DNA from: Thalassobaculum_A sp040219615 | Lineage (GTDB): Bacteria > Pseudomonadota > Alphaproteobacteria > Thalassobaculales > Thalassobaculaceae | Direction: 5' to 3' | Length of the DNA: 64,000 bases | NCBI RefSeq assembly: GCF_040219615.1 | Contig: NZ_JAVJSE010000041.1 | Location: 496,001 to 560,000, forward strand | Shown here: positions 7,128 to 16,052 of the stretch, piece by piece | How positions within the stretch are numbered: the first letter of the stretch is position 1 | Layout: every line of letters begins with the position of its first letter | Translations under genes and position numbers: made by a program | The notes under the pieces: generated by a model | What the model saw: only the letters and a program-made list of their open reading frames with translations | Told to the model about the DNA's origin: nothing | Database searches by the model: none

Positions 7128-9362
7128 TCAGGTGAAGCGCGGCGGCCGCGGGAAGCCGTTCGGCGGGTTCCGGCCGGCCCCGGCACGCTTGCCGCGCCAC
7201 GGCTCCAGCTCGGTCTCGGTGCGCCGTCGGCCGCCCTGCAGCGTCCAGGACAGTCCCTCCTCGGCCTTGAACACCACGGCGTCGGCCAGCCGGCCGCCGC
7301 TCTTGTACTTCTGCAGGATCACGCCCTTGCCGCGCGACATCTCCGGCAGGTCGGCGAGGTCGAACACCAGCAGGTTGCGGTTGGTACCGACCACCGCGAT
7401 GGCGTCGCCGGTTGCCGGCACGCAGACCTGGGCCTTGGCGCCCGCATCCAGCACCAGCACCTGCTTGCCCGTCCGGGTCTGCGCCACCACGTCGTCGGCC
7501 GGCACCACGAAGCCGCGGCCCTCGGTCGAGGCGACCAGCAGCCGCTCGCCGGCCCGGTGCGGCCTGATCGCGACCAGATCCTCCTCGTTGGCCAGGTCGA
7601 TCATCAGGCGGATCGGCTCGCCATGGCCGCGGCCGGACGGCAGCTTGTCGCCGCCGATGGTGTAGAACCGGCCGTCGGTGGCGAACACCAGGATCCTGTC
7701 GGTGGTCTCGGCATGCAGTCGGAAGCGCTCGCCGTCGCCCTCCTTGTACTTGACCTCCTGGTCGGCGCCGATATGGCCCTTCAGCGCCCGGATCCAGCCC
7801 TTCTCGGAGCAGATGACGGTGATCGGCTCGCGCTCCACCAGAGCCTCGGTCGGCACCAGCACCGGGCTCGGGGTCGAGCCGATCACAGTGCGGCGGCGGC
7901 CGAGCTCGGTGTCCTTGCCGAAGGTCCGCCGCAGCTCGCCGAGCTGCTGCGCGACGGTCCGCCAGCGCCGGCGCTCGTCGTCGAGCAGCGCGACCAGGTC
8001 GTCGCGCTCGGCGGACAGCTCCTCGAACTCCTTGCGGATCTCGATCTCCTCGAGCCGCCGCAGGGCCCGCAGGCGCATGTTGAGGATCGCCTCGGCCTGC
8101 ACGTCGGTCAGCTCGAAGGTCCGCATCATCACGGCCTTCGGCTCGTCCTCCTCGCGGATGATCCGGATGATCTCGTCGAGGTTCAGATAGGCGATCAGGT
8201 AGCCGCCCAGTACCTCCAGGCGGTGCGCGATCTTCTCGAGCCGGTGCCGGGTGCGGCGCACCAGCACCTCATGCCGATGGTCCAGGAACGCCTGCAGGGC
8301 CTCGCGCAGACTCATGACCCGCGGCACGTTGTCCTTGTCGAGGACGTTCAGGTTCAGCGGGATCCGGCTTTCAAGGTCGGTCTGGCGGAACAGGCTCTCC
8401 ATCAGCACGTCGGGGTCGACGTTGCGGCTCTTCGGCTCCAGCACGAGGCGGATGTCGGCGGCCGACTCGTCGCGGATGTCGTCGAGCAGCGCCAGCTTGC
8501 GGGCCTGCAGCAGCTCCGCCATGCGCTCGACCAACCGGGACTTCTGGACCTGGTACGGGATCTCGGTGACGACGATCTGCCAGGTGCCGTTCTTCAACGG
8601 CTCGACTTCCCAGCGCGCCCGCACCCGGAAGCTGCCGCGCCCGGTCCGGTACGCCTCCATGACCGCCTCGCGGGATTCCACCAGGGTGCCGCCGGTCGGG
8701 AAGTCCGGGCCCGGAACCAGGTCGATCAGGGTCTCGTCGCGGGCATTCGGGTGCTCGATCAGGTGCTGCAGGGCGGCGCACAGCTCGTCGACGTTGTGCG
8801 GCGGGATCGAGGTCGCCATGCCGACCGCGATGCCCTGGGCGCCGTTGGCCAGCAGGTTCGGGAACGCCGCCGGCAGGACCACCGGCTCCTCGCCCTCGCC
8901 ATCGTAGGTCTGCCGGAAATCGACCGTGTCCTCGTCGATTCCCTCGAGCAGCAGGCGGGCGACCTCCGTCATCCGCGCTTCGGTGTACCGCATCGCCGCG
9001 GCGTTATCGCCGTCGACGTTGCCGAAGTTGCCCTGGCCGTCGACCAGCGGATAGCGGACCGCGAAATCCTGGGCCAGCCGGACCAGGGCGTCGTAGATCG
9101 AGGAGTCGCCGTGCGGGTGGAACTTACCCATGACGTCGCCGACCACGCGGGCCGACTTCTTGTAGGCCGATCCCGGGTCGAGACGGAGCTGCCGCATCGC
9201 GAACAGCAGCCGCCGGTGCACCGGCTTCAGGCCGTCACGCACGTCGGGCAGCGAGCGCGCCATGATGGTCGACAGCGCATAGGCGAGATAGCGCTCGCTC
9301 AGCGCGTCGGCCAGCCAGGTATCGCGGATCCGCGGCGGGTCGTCGGTAGATGTCGTGGTCAT
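7128..9362 (-). CDS. parC: DNA topoisomerase IV subunit A
   Basis: The 744-residue type IIA topoisomerase A subunit cuts and rejoins both strands to unlink daughter chromosomes, acting with ParE (not in this window). The active-site tyrosine is in AAAMRYTEAR (Tyr126). The quinolone-determining region reads HGDSSIYDA, with Ser87 and Asp91 at the usual resistance positions, so the sensitive-type Ser is present. ParC rather than GyrA is supported by the length and by the absence of an obvious GyrA-box in the beta-pinwheel C-terminus. The ATG overlaps the recO stop as ATGA, so translation is likely coupled to recO. A hairpin follows the stop codon. Confidence 0.95.
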   Translation of the reverse strand: MTTTSTDDPPRIRDTWLADALSERYLAYALSTIMARSLPDVRDGLKPVHRRLLFAMRQLRLDPGSAYKKSARVVGDVMGKFHPHGDSSIYDALVRLAQDFAVRYPLVDGQGNFGNVDGDNAAAMRYTEARMTEVARLLLEGIDEDTVDFRQTYDGEGEEPVVLPAAFPNLLANGAQGIAVGMATSIPPHNVDELCAALQHLIEHPNARDETLIDLVPGPDFPTGGTLVESREAVMEAYRTGRGSFRVRARWEVEPLKNGTWQIVVTEIPYQVQKSRLVERMAELLQARKLALLDDIRDESAADIRLVLEPKSRNVDPDVLMESLFRQTDLESRIPLNLNVLDKDNVPRVMSLREALQAFLDHRHEVLVRRTRHRLEKIAHRLEVLGGYLIAYLNLDEIIRIIREEDEPKAVMMRTFELTDVQAEAILNMRLRALRRLEEIEIRKEFEELSAERDDLVALLDDERRRWRTVAQQLGELRRTFGKDTELGRRRTVIGSTPSPVLVPTEALVEREPITVICSEKGWIRALKGHIGADQEVKYKEGDGERFRLHAETTDRILVFATDGRFYTIGGDKLPSGRGHGEPIRLMIDLANEEDLVAIRPHRAGERLLVASTEGRGFVVPADDVVAQTRTGKQVLVLDAGAKAQVCVPATGDAIAVVGTNRNLLVFDLADLPEMSRGKGVILQKYKSGGRLADAVVFKAEEGLSWTLQGGRRRTETELEPWRGKRAGAGRNPPNGFPRPPRFT

Positions 9363-10120
9363 ATGCTCGATCCTCCACCAGATACTGTAACGTCCCGCGC
9401 GAAGCGTTCAACGAAACGCGTGCGGGCCGGCGGTGGCTGCCGGCCGTGGGTCGCAAACACATGGCGCTCAAGGAAGAATCCGGACAGCGCCAGACCCCGG
9501 AAAAGATCGTCGACGTCGCCGCCGCCGCGCCCGATCAGGAATCGCGGCAGCGCCAGCAGCCGGTCGCGGTACGGCTCGCCGGCGGCCAGCGAGACCGCCC
9601 GGCCGGAACGCGGGCTGACATAGGCGAGATCGTCGTTCACGCCGGTCGCGGCACAGCTCTCCAGGTCGAGGCCGTAGCCGAGGTCTGCCAGCACCCCGAT
9701 CTCCCATCGGACATAGGCGGCGATCCAGGCATCGCCCAGGTCCGGACGGGCCATCGCGTCGAGCAGCGCGACCAGGCCGTCATACACCCGGGGATGCGGC
9801 TCGCGCTCGGGCAACGACGCCTCGGCGATCGCGCAGGCGGCGGTCAGGCCGGCCAGCTTCAGCGGGTCGTCAAGCGCCGCGGCCGCATAGCCGTGGGCGA
9901 GTTCGCAGGCATAGTTACCAAGATGCTCGGACAGCCGCGCCCGCCACTCCGCGGTCACCCGGTTGCCGGCCTGGTAGAGCCCCCTTGCCCGCCCCGAGAA
10001 GGCGCCGCGGACCAGCCCTGCGTGCCGGCCGTGCGCCCGGGTCAGCAGCATCACGACGGCCGAGCCCTCGCCGTGCGGCCGGGCCGCCAGGACGATGCCC
10101 TCGTCGCTCCACTCGACCAT
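9359..10120 (-). CDS. recO: DNA repair protein RecO
   Basis: This 253-residue RecFOR pathway protein begins with MVEWSDEGIVLAARPHGE, the OB-fold start typical of RecO, and continues with the helical C-terminal domain (YVRWEIGVLADLGYGLDLE). RecO loads RecA onto SSB-coated gaps and anneals strands together with RecR. It lies 41 bases after era and overlaps parC by four bases. No zinc-binding cysteine quartet is visible; this varies among RecO proteins. Confidence 0.93.
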   Translation of the reverse strand: MVEWSDEGIVLAARPHGEGSAVVMLLTRAHGRHAGLVRGAFSGRARGLYQAGNRVTAEWRARLSEHLGNYACELAHGYAAAALDDPLKLAGLTAACAIAEASLPEREPHPRVYDGLVALLDAMARPDLGDAWIAAYVRWEIGVLADLGYGLDLESCAATGVNDDLAYVSPRSGRAVSLAAGEPYRDRLLALPRFLIGRGGGDVDDLFRGLALSGFFLERHVFATHGRQPPPARTRFVERFARDVTVSGGGSSI

Positions 10121-10161
10121 GGGTCAGGCGCCCGTCTCCGGAGACATGGCCCGCCGGGCGC

Positions 10162-11109
10162 TCACACGTCCCACTCCAGCCCCCAGGTGGTGTAGCGCTC
10201 GCGGTCCTCCTGCCAGGCCTCCCGCACCTTCACGAACAGGAACAGGTGCACGCGGCGGTCCAGCATGGCCTCCAGCTGTTCCCGGGCGAGCTGGCCGATC
10301 TCCTTGATCTTGCGGCCGTTCTTGCCGAGCACGATCATCCGCTGGTTGTCGCGCTCGACGTAGATCGTCTGGTCGATCCGCACCGAGCCGTCGTCGCGCT
10401 CGGTCCAGATGTCGGTCTCGACCGTCGCCTCGTAGGGCAGTTCGTCGTGCAGCTTGAGGAACACCTGCTCGCGCGTGACCTCGGCGGCCAGCAACCGCTC
10501 CGGGAGGTCGGAGAGCTCGTCCTCGGGATAGTGCCAGGGTCCTTCCGGCATGCGGTCCGCCAGATACTGCCGCAGGTCGTCGCAGCCGCTGCCGTTCAGC
10601 GCCGAGATCATGAACACCCGGTCGAACTCGAACAGCTCGGAGCATTCCTGCGCGATCGGCAGCAGCCGCTCGCGCTTCATGCCGTCGACCTTGTTCAGGG
10701 CCAGGACCGCACGCTGCCCGTTGGCCTTCAGGCCGTCGATGATCCGCCGGGTGTCCTCATCGATCCGCCCCTTGGCCGCGTCCACCACCAGCACGATCAC
10801 GTCGGCATCGCCGGCGCCGGCCCAGGCGGCATGCACCATGGCCCGGTCGAGCCGGCGGCGCGGCCGGAAGATGCCGGGCGTGTCGACCAGGATGATCTGG
10901 GTCGGGCCCGCCATGGCGATGCCCCGGATCCGGGCGCGGGTGGTCTGCGCCTTGTGGGTGACGATCGAGACCTTCGCCCCGACCAGATGGTTGGTCAGGG
11001 TCGACTTGCCGGCGTTGGGCGCCCCCACCAGCGCGACGAACCCGCAGCGTGTGGGCGCATCGCCCGCACCACCGCCGGCCTGCCCGTCATTGCCCGGTAC
11101 GTCGCTCAT
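10162..11109 (-). CDS. era: GTPase Era, 30S ribosome assembly factor
   Basis: The 315-residue protein has an N-terminal GTPase domain with G1 GAPNAGKST, G3 DTPG and G4 NKVD. The C-terminal KH RNA-binding domain contains IVLGKNGRKIKEIG. Era binds the 3' end of 16S rRNA and couples assembly to growth. The start at 11109 (MSDVPGNDG) is chosen because it forms an ATGA overlap with the rnc stop. A longer upstream reading would run through rnc in another frame. The short N-terminal tail of about 20 Gly/Asp-rich residues before the G domain is somewhat longer than in E. coli. Confidence 0.96.
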   Translation of the reverse strand: MSDVPGNDGQAGGGAGDAPTRCGFVALVGAPNAGKSTLTNHLVGAKVSIVTHKAQTTRARIRGIAMAGPTQIILVDTPGIFRPRRRLDRAMVHAAWAGAGDADVIVLVVDAAKGRIDEDTRRIIDGLKANGQRAVLALNKVDGMKRERLLPIAQECSELFEFDRVFMISALNGSGCDDLRQYLADRMPEGPWHYPEDELSDLPERLLAAEVTREQVFLKLHDELPYEATVETDIWTERDDGSVRIDQTIYVERDNQRMIVLGKNGRKIKEIGQLAREQLEAMLDRRVHLFLFVKVREAWQEDRERYTTWGLEWDV

Positions 11110-11789
11110 TCGCCAATCGCCTCCAGCATGGCCGCCGCCGCAGACTGCTCGGCCAGCCGTTTCGACTTTCCGATCGCCCGCTGCGGCTCCAGGCCCTCGA
11201 CCCGCACCTCGACCGTGAACTCGGGGGCGTGCGCCGGGCCGGTCTGCACGACCGTGGCGTACACCGGAAGCGGCAGCCGGCGTCCCTGCGCCCATTCCTG
11301 CAGGGCGGTCTTCGGATCCTGCGGCGGCCGCTGGTCGAGTTCCAGGACCGGGTTCCAGTATCGGAGTATGAACCGCCGCGCCGCCTCCAGCCCGCCGTCC
11401 AGATACAGCGCGCCGATCACCGCCTCCATGGCGTCCGACAGGATGGTGTCGCTGGCGCGCGCGCCGGCCTCGTCCTCTCCGCGCGAGACGATCAGGTAGC
11501 GGCCGAGGTCGATGCTGTGCGCCACCTCCGCCAAGGTCTCGCGCCGCACCAGGCTGACATGGCGCTTGGCGATCGAGCCCTCGCGCTCGTGCGGGAACCG
11601 GTCCAGCAGATGTTCGGCGAGGATCAGCGCCAGCACCCGGTCGCCCAGGAACTCGAGCCGCTCGTATGCGTTCCAGGCCCGCGGTTCCGCGCTGGCATGA
11701 GTCACCGCGCGCCGCAGGATGTCGGCATGGTTGAAGGTATGACCGAGAAGCTCGGCCAGGCCGCTTAGGTCGCGGTCGACCTCGTTCAT
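11106..11789 (-). CDS. rnc: Ribonuclease III
   Basis: The 227-residue double-strand-specific endoribonuclease processes rRNA precursors and mRNA duplexes. The catalytic domain has the signature YERLEFLGDRVLAL and the second acidic cluster SDAMEAVIGALYLDGG. The C-terminal dsRNA-binding domain starts at about residue 155 (DPKTALQEWAQGRRLPLP). The start at 11789 (MNEVDRDL) gives ATGA overlap with lepB, and the stop gives ATGA overlap with era. This is the conserved lepB-rnc-era order of proteobacteria. Confidence 0.96.
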   Translation of the reverse strand: MNEVDRDLSGLAELLGHTFNHADILRRAVTHASAEPRAWNAYERLEFLGDRVLALILAEHLLDRFPHEREGSIAKRHVSLVRRETLAEVAHSIDLGRYLIVSRGEDEAGARASDTILSDAMEAVIGALYLDGGLEAARRFILRYWNPVLELDQRPPQDPKTALQEWAQGRRLPLPVYATVVQTGPAHAPEFTVEVRVEGLEPQRAIGKSKRLAEQSAAAAMLEAIGE

Positions 11790-12523
11790 TCGATGCCTTC
11801 CAGCAACCGGCCGAACCGGGTCGCCGGCAGCCACTTCCAGACTTCCCAGACACTCGCGGTCGCGGCGGTCGAATAGAAGATCACCTCGGCCCGGCCAACC
11901 AGGTTGTCCTTCGGAATGAACCCGACCCGGGCAAACCGGCTGTCGACCGAATTGTCGCGGTTGTCGCCCATCGCGAAGAAGTGCCCCTCGGGCACCCGGT
12001 AGACCCCGGTGCTGTCGTTCGGCTGGTCGTCGCTGATCTCCAGGATGCGATGCTCGACGCCGTTCGGCAGGGTCTCGATGTACTGCTTGACGTCGGCCGG
12101 CCGGCCGAACCGGTCCTCGTCGCGGTAGTCCTCGACCTGGCGGCGCTTCACGGCCTCGCCGTTGATCTGCAGGATCCCGCCGACCACCTGGATGGTGTCG
12201 CCGGGCAGGCCGACGATCCGCTTGATGTAGTCGGTCCGGTTGTCGGTCGGAAGCTTGAACACCACGACATCGCCGCGCTCCGGCTCGTCATACAGCAGCC
12301 GGCCCGGGATCAGCGGGAGCGAGAACGGCAGGGAATGCCGGCTGTACCCGTAGGACATCTTCGACACGAACAGGTAGTCGCCCACCAGGAGCGTCGGGAT
12401 CATCGAGCCGGACGGAATGTTGAACGGTTCGTAGGCGAAAGTGCGGATGAACAGGGCGATACCCACGGCGATGAGGATCGTGCGGATCATCTCGCCGAAG
12501 CCGCCCGTTTTTCTTACCGCCAT
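11786..12523 (-). CDS. lepB: Signal peptidase I
   Basis: The 245-residue inner-membrane protease removes signal peptides from exported proteins. The N-terminal membrane helix is MIRTILIAVGIALFIRTFA. The catalytic serine is Ser40 in IPSGSMIPTL and the general-base lysine is Lys101 in DYIKRIVGLPGD. The third conserved box is MGDNRDNSVDSR. The start at 12523 (MAVRKTGGF) is selected; an in-frame ATG seven codons upstream is possible. In many alphaproteobacteria acpS or pdxJ sits just before lepB; here rel is the upstream neighbour instead. Confidence 0.95.
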   Translation of the reverse strand: MAVRKTGGFGEMIRTILIAVGIALFIRTFAYEPFNIPSGSMIPTLLVGDYLFVSKMSYGYSRHSLPFSLPLIPGRLLYDEPERGDVVVFKLPTDNRTDYIKRIVGLPGDTIQVVGGILQINGEAVKRRQVEDYRDEDRFGRPADVKQYIETLPNGVEHRILEISDDQPNDSTGVYRVPEGHFFAMGDNRDNSVDSRFARVGFIPKDNLVGRAEVIFYSTAATASVWEVWKWLPATRFGRLLEGIE

Positions 12524-12641
12524 GTGTCGGGGTCTCGCTTGCATCGAAGGACTCGGACTGGTCGTCCAGCCGCGGTCGGTATGCCGAATTTCCGTACCCG
12601 GGGCAAGAACCTGCGCCGTAAAACCGCACCCGCTCTCCGGA

Positions 12642-14783
12642 TCATCCGCGGGCGCGCTCCACGGAGTTGATGACCGGTGTGGCGCGCAACGCCGCAATGA
12701 TGGTGGTCAGATGCCGGACATCGCCGACCTCGACGTCGATCAGCAGTTCGAAGAAATCCACCGATCGCGTGACGATCTTCAGGTTGATGATGTTGCCGCC
12801 GTTCTTGCCGATCACGGTCGACAGCGAACCCAGGCTTCCCGGCTCGTTGGCGATGACCACCTCGAGTCGCCCGACATGGACCGTCGCGCGTTCGGAGTCC
12901 CAGCCGACATCGAGCCAGCGCTCCGGCTCGTGGTGGTAGTTCTCCAGGGTCTCGCAGTCGATGGTGTGGATCGTCACGCCCTTGCCGGTGGTCACGATGC
13001 CGACGATGCGCTCGCCCGGCAGCGGATGGCAGCAGCGCGCGAAGTGCACGGCCATGCCGTCGATCAGACCGGTGATCGGGATCGCGTCGTGGCTGGACTT
13101 CCGGGACTTGCCGCGCGCCCGCGCGATCGGCACCACGTTCGCGGGCTTCTCGGCCGGCCGCGCCGGCGGATAGGCGGCGTGCACCACCTCCAGCGCGCTG
13201 GTCAACCCCTCGCCGACGCCGGCGTAGAGATCCTCGACAGTCTCGGCGCGGAACTTCTCCGACAGCGGCGCCACGGTCTTCTCGCTGAACGGATGGCCCT
13301 CCTGGCGGAACGCCTTCTGCAGCATGGCCTTGCCGAGGTCTGAGAACTGCTGGCGGCGCTTCAGCCGGACGAAGCGCCGGATCCGCGCCTTGGCCTTGCC
13401 GGTGACGACGAACTGCTCCCAGGTCGGCGACGGAGTCGAGGTCTTCGAGGAGACGATCTCGACCTGGTCGCCGTTCTTCAGCTGGGTCTGCAGCGGCACC
13501 AGCCGGCTGTTGATCTTGGCGCCGACGCAGGTGTCGCCGATCTCGGAGTGCACCGCGTAGGCGAAGTCGATCGGCCCGGAGCCCTGGGGCAGCGCGATCA
13601 GGTCGCCCTTCGGGGTGAAGCAGAACACCTGGTCCTGGTACATCTCGAGCTTGGTGTGCTCGAGGAATTCCTCGGGGCCGGACGCCTGGTCCAGGATGTC
13701 GAGCAGTTCCCGGATCCATCGGTACTTGCGCCCCTCGCTGGCGCCCGATCCCTGCTTGTAGGACCAGTGCGCCGCGACGCCGAGCTCGGCGATGCTGTGC
13801 ATGTCCGGGGTGCGGATCTGCATCTCGATACGCTGGCGATGCGGCCCGATCACGCCGGTATGCAGCGATCGGTAGCCGTTCGGCTTCGGGGTAGAGATGT
13901 AGTCCTTGAACCGGCCGGGAACCACCGGGTAGCGGGCGTGGATCAGGCCGAGCGCGTGGTAGCAGGCGCCGATGTCCGGCACCACCAGCCGGAACGCCAT
14001 GATGTCCGAGAGCTGCTCGACGCTGACGTTCTTGCGCTGCATCTTCTGCCAGACCGAATACGGGGTCTTGGTCCGGCCGGAGATCTGCGCCTCGACGCCG
14101 CCCTCCGACAGCGTGCTCCGCAGTTCCTCGATGATCCGCTCGACCAGGTCCCCGCCCTCGGACCGCAGGTAGTCGAGCCGGGTCTTGATCGACGACCGGG
14201 CATCCGGATTGATCTCCGCGAAGGCCAGGTCCTCGAGCTCGTCCTTGATGTCGTTGATGCCGATCCGCGCCGCCAGCGGCGCATAGATGTCCATGGTCTC
14301 GGCGGCGATCCGGCGGCGCTTCTCCGGCTTCTCGATGAAATGCAGCGTCCGCATGTTGTGCAGGCGATCCGCCAGCTTGACCAGCAGCACCCGGATATCC
14401 TGGCTCATCGCCAGCACGAGCTTGCGGAGGTTCTCGGCCTGCTTGGTGCGGTCGGACTGCAGCTCGATGCGGGTGAGCTTGGTGACCCCGTCGACCAGCC
14501 GCGCGATCTCGTCGCCGAACATCCGGCGGATGTCGTCGAGCGATGCGTCGGTGTCCTCGAGCACGTCGTGCAGAAGCGCGGTGATGATGGTGCCGTGGTC
14601 GAGCTTCATCCGGGTCAGAATCCCGGCGACCTCGAGGGGGTGCGAGAAATACGGATCGCCCGACGCGCGCGTCTGGCTGCCGTGCATCTTCATCGCATAG
14701 ACATACGCACGGTCCAGGGCCGCCTCGTCCGCGGTCGGATCGTAGGCGCGTACCGTTTCTACAAGCTCGTATTGCCGGATCAT
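12642..14783 (-). CDS. rel: Bifunctional (p)ppGpp synthetase/hydrolase
   Basis: The 713-residue long RSH protein controls the stringent response. The order of domains is: HD hydrolase with His72-Asp73 in LLHDVLEDT; synthetase with RFKDYISTPKPNGYRSLHT; TGS domain (VFCFTPKGDLIALPQGSGP); and C-terminal ACT domain (EVVIANEPGSLGSLSTVIG). The RxKD form of the synthetase motif is typical of bifunctional Rel/Spo enzymes rather than synthetase-only RelA. A ten-base-pair hairpin immediately precedes the ATG and includes the likely ribosome site, suggesting translational control. The gene follows rpoZ, the usual order. Confidence 0.95.
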   Translation of the reverse strand: MIRQYELVETVRAYDPTADEAALDRAYVYAMKMHGSQTRASGDPYFSHPLEVAGILTRMKLDHGTIITALLHDVLEDTDASLDDIRRMFGDEIARLVDGVTKLTRIELQSDRTKQAENLRKLVLAMSQDIRVLLVKLADRLHNMRTLHFIEKPEKRRRIAAETMDIYAPLAARIGINDIKDELEDLAFAEINPDARSSIKTRLDYLRSEGGDLVERIIEELRSTLSEGGVEAQISGRTKTPYSVWQKMQRKNVSVEQLSDIMAFRLVVPDIGACYHALGLIHARYPVVPGRFKDYISTPKPNGYRSLHTGVIGPHRQRIEMQIRTPDMHSIAELGVAAHWSYKQGSGASEGRKYRWIRELLDILDQASGPEEFLEHTKLEMYQDQVFCFTPKGDLIALPQGSGPIDFAYAVHSEIGDTCVGAKINSRLVPLQTQLKNGDQVEIVSSKTSTPSPTWEQFVVTGKAKARIRRFVRLKRRQQFSDLGKAMLQKAFRQEGHPFSEKTVAPLSEKFRAETVEDLYAGVGEGLTSALEVVHAAYPPARPAEKPANVVPIARARGKSRKSSHDAIPITGLIDGMAVHFARCCHPLPGERIVGIVTTGKGVTIHTIDCETLENYHHEPERWLDVGWDSERATVHVGRLEVVIANEPGSLGSLSTVIGKNGGNIINLKIVTRSVDFFELLIDVEVGDVRHLTTIIAALRATPVINSVERARG

Positions 14784-14785
14784 GA

Positions 14786-14818
14786 GGCCCTACCTGCGTT
14801 ACCTCTCAAGGTAGGGCC
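14786..14818 (-). promoter_or_regulatory. Stem-loop covering the rel ribosome site
   Basis: GGCCCTACCT (14786-14795) and AGGTAGGGCC (14809-14818) form a perfect 10-bp stem with a 13-base loop, ending three bases before the rel ATG. On the minus-strand RNA the arm nearest the start contains AGGUAGGG, the only plausible Shine-Dalgarno sequence, so folding would hide it. There is no U tract, so it is not a classical terminator. Confidence 0.6.
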
Positions 14819-14846
14819 GCCGCCATAAGTTGGCGAGACGGGAACT

Positions 14847-15284
14847 TCAGTCCTCGTCGCTGAGCGTGCCGTCGTCCACGTCTTCGAAGCCACCGGCCGC
14901 CTTCTCGTCTTCCTGCTCGACCTGCATGCCCAGGGACGAGGCCGCGTCCTCGTCCAGCGTCTCGCCTTCGGCAAGCCGGCCGTCCAGGCCGACGGCGCCG
15001 CCGAGGCCCTCGGCACCGATCAGCCGCTCGAGGTCGTCGTCCTCCGGCTCATCGACTTCCACATGCTTCTGCAGGCCCTTGATCAGGCTCTCCTTCAGCA
15101 CCTCGGACTCGACGGTCTGGTCGGCGATCTCGCGCAGCGCGACCACCGGGTTCTTGTCGTTGTCGCGGTCGACGGTGAGCTGCGATCCGGCCGAGATGTC
15201 GCGGGCGCGCTGCGCCGCCGCCATCACCAGGTCGAAGCGGTTCGGGATCTGGAGGATGCAATCCTCAACGGTAACCCGCGCCAT
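14847..15284 (-). CDS. rpoZ: RNA polymerase omega subunit
   Basis: The 145-residue protein begins MARVTVEDCILQIPNRFDLVMAAAQRAR-like omega sequence (start to about residue 60), which binds the beta-prime subunit and helps RNA polymerase assembly and ppGpp sensing. The first about 65 residues are the conserved part. The remaining about 80 residues form a strongly acidic tail ending GTLSDED, longer than in E. coli omega (91 residues) but of the type seen in alphaproteobacteria. The start at 15284 is fixed by the family N-terminus. It is followed by rel. Confidence 0.95.
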   Translation of the reverse strand: MARVTVEDCILQIPNRFDLVMAAAQRARDISAGSQLTVDRDNDKNPVVALREIADQTVESEVLKESLIKGLQKHVEVDEPEDDDLERLIGAEGLGGAVGLDGRLAEGETLDEDAASSLGMQVEQEDEKAAGGFEDVDDGTLSDED

Positions 15285-15327
15285 GAAAGCCTCTCGAAAT
15301 CGGTCGGGGAAGGTCGGCGAGCCGCGG

Positions 15328-15356
15328 AATATAGCGATGCGCCCCCGGCTAAACAA
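15328..15356 (-). promoter_or_regulatory. Candidate promoter for rpoZ-rel
   Basis: On the minus strand TTGTTT (15351-15356) is followed after exactly 17 bases by TATATT (15328-15333). The predicted start near 15321 leaves a leader of about 37 bases to rpoZ. It lies in the 88-base gap after folK. Confidence 0.5.
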
Positions 15357-15372
15357 GGACTATCCACAGCCC

Positions 15373-15882
15373 TCACCGGTCGTCGATCGGGCGGATCGCG
15401 GGACCGTCGGCCGGCAGCGCCGAAATCAGCTCGCGGACCGCCTCGCCGGTGCCCGGATGCCGCCAGGCCGGCGCCACGTCGGCCAGCGGGAGCAGAACGA
15501 AGGCCCGCTCCCGGGCCCGCGGATGCGGCAGCACCGGCCCGCCGTCCCGGCCGTCACGCAACGCGCCGTCATGGTCGATCAGGTCCAGGTCCAGCGGCCG
15601 GGCCTCGTTGCGGATCCGGCGCACCCGTCCGAACGACGCCTCGACCGCGTGCAGCCGCGCCAGCAGCTCGGCCGGCCCCAGCGCGGTCTCGACCGTCACC
15701 GCGCCGTTGACGTACCAGGGCTGCCCGGACGGCGGCACCGGTTCCGATTCGTACCAGCGCGACGTCGCCGTCACCGCGAGGCCGGGTTCCCCGGCCAGTC
15801 GCTCGACCGCCGCCCGGCAGGTCTCGAGCGGAGTCGCGAAACCGTCGGCCGGCAGGTTTGCGCCGATGGCAACGATGATCAT
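15373..15882 (-). CDS. folK: HPPK, folate biosynthesis pyrophosphokinase
   Basis: The 169-residue 2-amino-4-hydroxy-6-hydroxymethyldihydropteridine pyrophosphokinase transfers pyrophosphate from ATP to the pterin before dihydropteroate synthesis. Visible motifs are the start MIIVAIGANLP, the substrate loop SRWYESEPVPPSGQPWYVN, and the metal/ATP site RNEARPLDLDLI, followed by LPHPRARERAFVLLPLADV. The length is normal. It is the most upstream gene of the minus-strand housekeeping block. Confidence 0.95.
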   Translation of the reverse strand: MIIVAIGANLPADGFATPLETCRAAVERLAGEPGLAVTATSRWYESEPVPPSGQPWYVNGAVTVETALGPAELLARLHAVEASFGRVRRIRNEARPLDLDLIDHDGALRDGRDGGPVLPHPRARERAFVLLPLADVAPAWRHPGTGEAVRELISALPADGPAIRPIDDR

Positions 15883-15987
15883 CGCAAGCTCCTTGCGGCA
15901 GCGGGCCGAGTCCGGGCGTTTCGTCTGTACATGCGCCGCCCGGCCCTCATACTATGAAAGGCATCATTTGCGAGCCCGTTTGCGGCT

Positions 15988-16016
15988 TTGACGTGGCGGG
16001 CATTCGTTCATGTATT
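15988..16016 (+). promoter_or_regulatory. Candidate promoter for the NYN/UDG operon
   Basis: TTGACG (15988-15993) and TGTATT (16011-16016) are separated by exactly 17 bases. The start would be near 16023, about 30 bases before the NYN-domain gene, whose GAGAGG ribosome site is at about 16039-16044. Confidence 0.5.
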
Positions 16017-16052
16017 GATCCACCCAAGCACGCTATTTGAGAGGCTTTCGCG

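Noticed and set aside
4345..7200. 951-residue open frame on the minus strand over dctM
   Set aside because: Composition (runs of Arg, Asp, His, Gln) is that of an antisense shadow of GC-rich coding DNA; the plus-strand frame has a clear TRAP permease with membrane helices.
7557..9623. 688-residue plus-strand frame over parC
   Set aside because: Antisense shadow; the minus-strand frame carries all ParC motifs and spans the same region.
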